In this document: positions 31,103-32,155 of the stretch, one piece after another
Layout of the letters: each line of letters begins with the position of its first letter
Numbering within the stretch: the first letter of the stretch is position 1
NCBI GenBank assembly: GCA_038522375.1
Contig: JBCBKE010000033.1
Location: 1 to 32,155, forward strand
Origin: UBA5336 sp038522375
GTDB taxonomy: Bacteria; Pseudomonadota; Alphaproteobacteria; Caulobacterales; Hyphomonadaceae
Reading direction: 5' to 3'
Length of the DNA stretch: 32,155 bases
The notes under the pieces: generated by a model
What the model saw: only the letters and a program-made list of their open reading frames with translations
What the model was told of the DNA's origin: nothing
Databases searched by the model: none
Program-made: the position numbers and the translations under genes

Positions 31103-32119
31103 TTACAATTGAAGGGCGAGCCGTGCGGCTTTCTTGAAAACGCTGGGCAGCCCCTCGACCGCATCAACGCTGTGCCATTGTCCGTGCGCCGGAGATCGAT
31201 CCATTTCCGCAGTCCACACGGTCAGCACAAGGTTGAAATGGGTGAAGACATGCCTGACGTCGCCAGCCTCGTTCCAGTGGGCATCTATCGGAAAGTCGGG
31301 TGCCGTCGGCGCTTCTTCGGTCCATTCGCTCCCGGGAAGGCCAAGCATTCCCCCGAGGAGGCCACGGGCTGGCCGGCGTTCGAGTAAAATCGTGTCGTCC
31401 CTTCGGAGCAAGAAGGCATGACCGCGGCGTGTGGGGCTGACCGCCTTTTTTGCCTTGATCGGATAGCGTTCCGGTTTCCCTTCCGCTAATGCCTTGCAGT
31501 GGTCCGCCAGGGGGCAAAGCAGGCAATTCGGCCGCTTTGGCGTGCAGACGGTAGCGCCCAGGTCCATGAGCGCTTCGGCGAATTCCCCCGGGCGGCTATC
31601 CGGCACGATGGTGGCGACGGTGTCGGCGATCGTTTTCTTGGCTGTCTTCCAATCGGTGTCCAGCGCCAGCAATCGGGCGAAGACCCTGTCCACATTCCCA
31701 TCCACGGCAGGAACCGGTTCGCCGAATGCAATGGCAGCGACAGCACCGGACGTGTAAGCGCCAATGCCAGGCAGCGCGCGCAACCCATCACGTGTTTCGG
31801 GGAAATGCCCGCTTGCCGCGACCATGCGCGCGCATTTCAGGAGATTCCGGGCGCGAGCATAGTAACCCAGCCCGGCCCACGCGGCCATCACTTCGTCATC
31901 GGCGGCAGCCGCGAGCGCGTCTACCGTGGGCCATCGTTCGACGAAGGACATAAAATAGCGTGTGGCGTGGGGGACAGTGGTCTGCTGCAGCATGAAATCA
32001 GAAAGCCAGACGCGGTAGGGATCTGCTTGTTCGCCGGCAGCGCGTTCAGACGGCCCGACGCGCCAGGGTAGGTCCCGTGCATGGCGGTCATACCAGCGCA
32101 AAAGGGGATCCGCGATCAC
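31103..32119 (-). CDS. mutY: A/G-specific adenine glycosylase MutY (variant catalytic residue)
   Basis: 338 aa from a GTG at 32119. The frame stays open to the window edge, so the true start may lie beyond it. The HhH-GPD motif LPGIGAYTSGAVAAI (about 116-130), catalytic Asp140 in VDGNVDR, and [4Fe-4S] ligands C192-x6-C199-x2-C202-x5-C208 are intact. The C-terminal NUDIX-like 8-oxoG-recognition domain (from about 230) includes HVFTHFNLVL. The helix motif reads LSDFMLQQTTV (39-49): Asp41 occupies the place of E. coli Glu37, the acid that protonates adenine. MutY removes A opposite 8-oxoG. Whether the Asp variant keeps full activity is unclear. Confidence 0.92.
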   Translation of the reverse strand: MIADPLLRWYDRHARDLPWRVGPSERAAGEQADPYRVWLSDFMLQQTTVPHATRYFMSFVERWPTVDALAAAADDEVMAAWAGLGYYARARNLLKCARMVAASGHFPETRDGLRALPGIGAYTSGAVAAIAFGEPVPAVDGNVDRVFARLLALDTDWKTAKKTIADTVATIVPDSRPGEFAEALMDLGATVCTPKRPNCLLCPLADHCKALAEGKPERYPIKAKKAVSPTRRGHAFLLRRDDTILLERRPARGLLGGMLGLPGSEWTEEAPTAPDFPIDAHWNEAGDVRHVFTHFNLVLTVWTAEMDRSPAHGQWHSVDAVEGLPSVFKKAARLALQL

Positions 32120-32155
32120 CGCGTTAGGATTGTGGAAAGGTTTTGGGCGTGGGTT

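Overview
The window is a chromosomal segment of a GC-rich Gram-negative bacterium, most likely an alphaproteobacterium. The evidence is a set of neighbourhoods I associate with that class: maeB back to back with mutS, bL25/rplY-pth-ychF in one direction, lgt-midA-pgeF-prs in one direction, and ubiK-ybjN-proC-TetR in the other. Lipobox signal peptides and an outer-membrane beta-barrel protein ending in Phe confirm an outer membrane. I see no insertion sequence, prophage, CRISPR array, tRNA or rRNA. No gene-free stretch exceeds about 200 bases. The species cannot be named from the sequence alone.

Layout. 1-5780 is an accessory block: two hotdog thioesterases (minus) divergent from a flavin monooxygenase, two tandem paralogous M23 peptidases (one secreted, one a lipoprotein), and a TetR regulator followed by an HSL-type esterase. 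5802-21762 is mostly housekeeping: maeB, mutS, ychF, pth, rplY, a DCC-family thiol oxidoreductase, prs, pgeF, midA-like, lgt, ubiK, ybjN-like, proC and a TetR-like gene. A membrane-anchored TIR-domain gene (12310-13473) sits between ychF and pth on the opposite strand.

21769-28734 is the most unusual region. Five minus-strand genes are joined by 1-4 base overlaps: a Rieske-GltS fusion, two tiny membrane proteins, a ferric-reductase-like membrane protein with a C-terminal Rieske domain, and an anchored Cys-rich protein of unknown function. A GNAT gene lies just upstream of them. Divergent to these is a Rieske-ThDP-enzyme fusion overlapping by one base with a DUF1622 membrane protein. Three separate Rieske [2Fe-2S] domains fused to three different partners in about 6 kb suggest one membrane-associated redox pathway that I cannot match to any characterised system. 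The enzymes imply flavin, ThDP, Fe-S and probably heme b chemistry.

28928-32155 holds rplK-rplA (without secE-nusG upstream or rplJL downstream), a small lipoprotein, a beta-barrel outer-membrane protein, and mutY. The MutY has Asp where the catalytic Glu is expected.

Limits: all family calls are from reading motifs by eye. Start sites were chosen from ribosome-binding sites, overlaps and family lengths, and several are ambiguous, as noted per entry.
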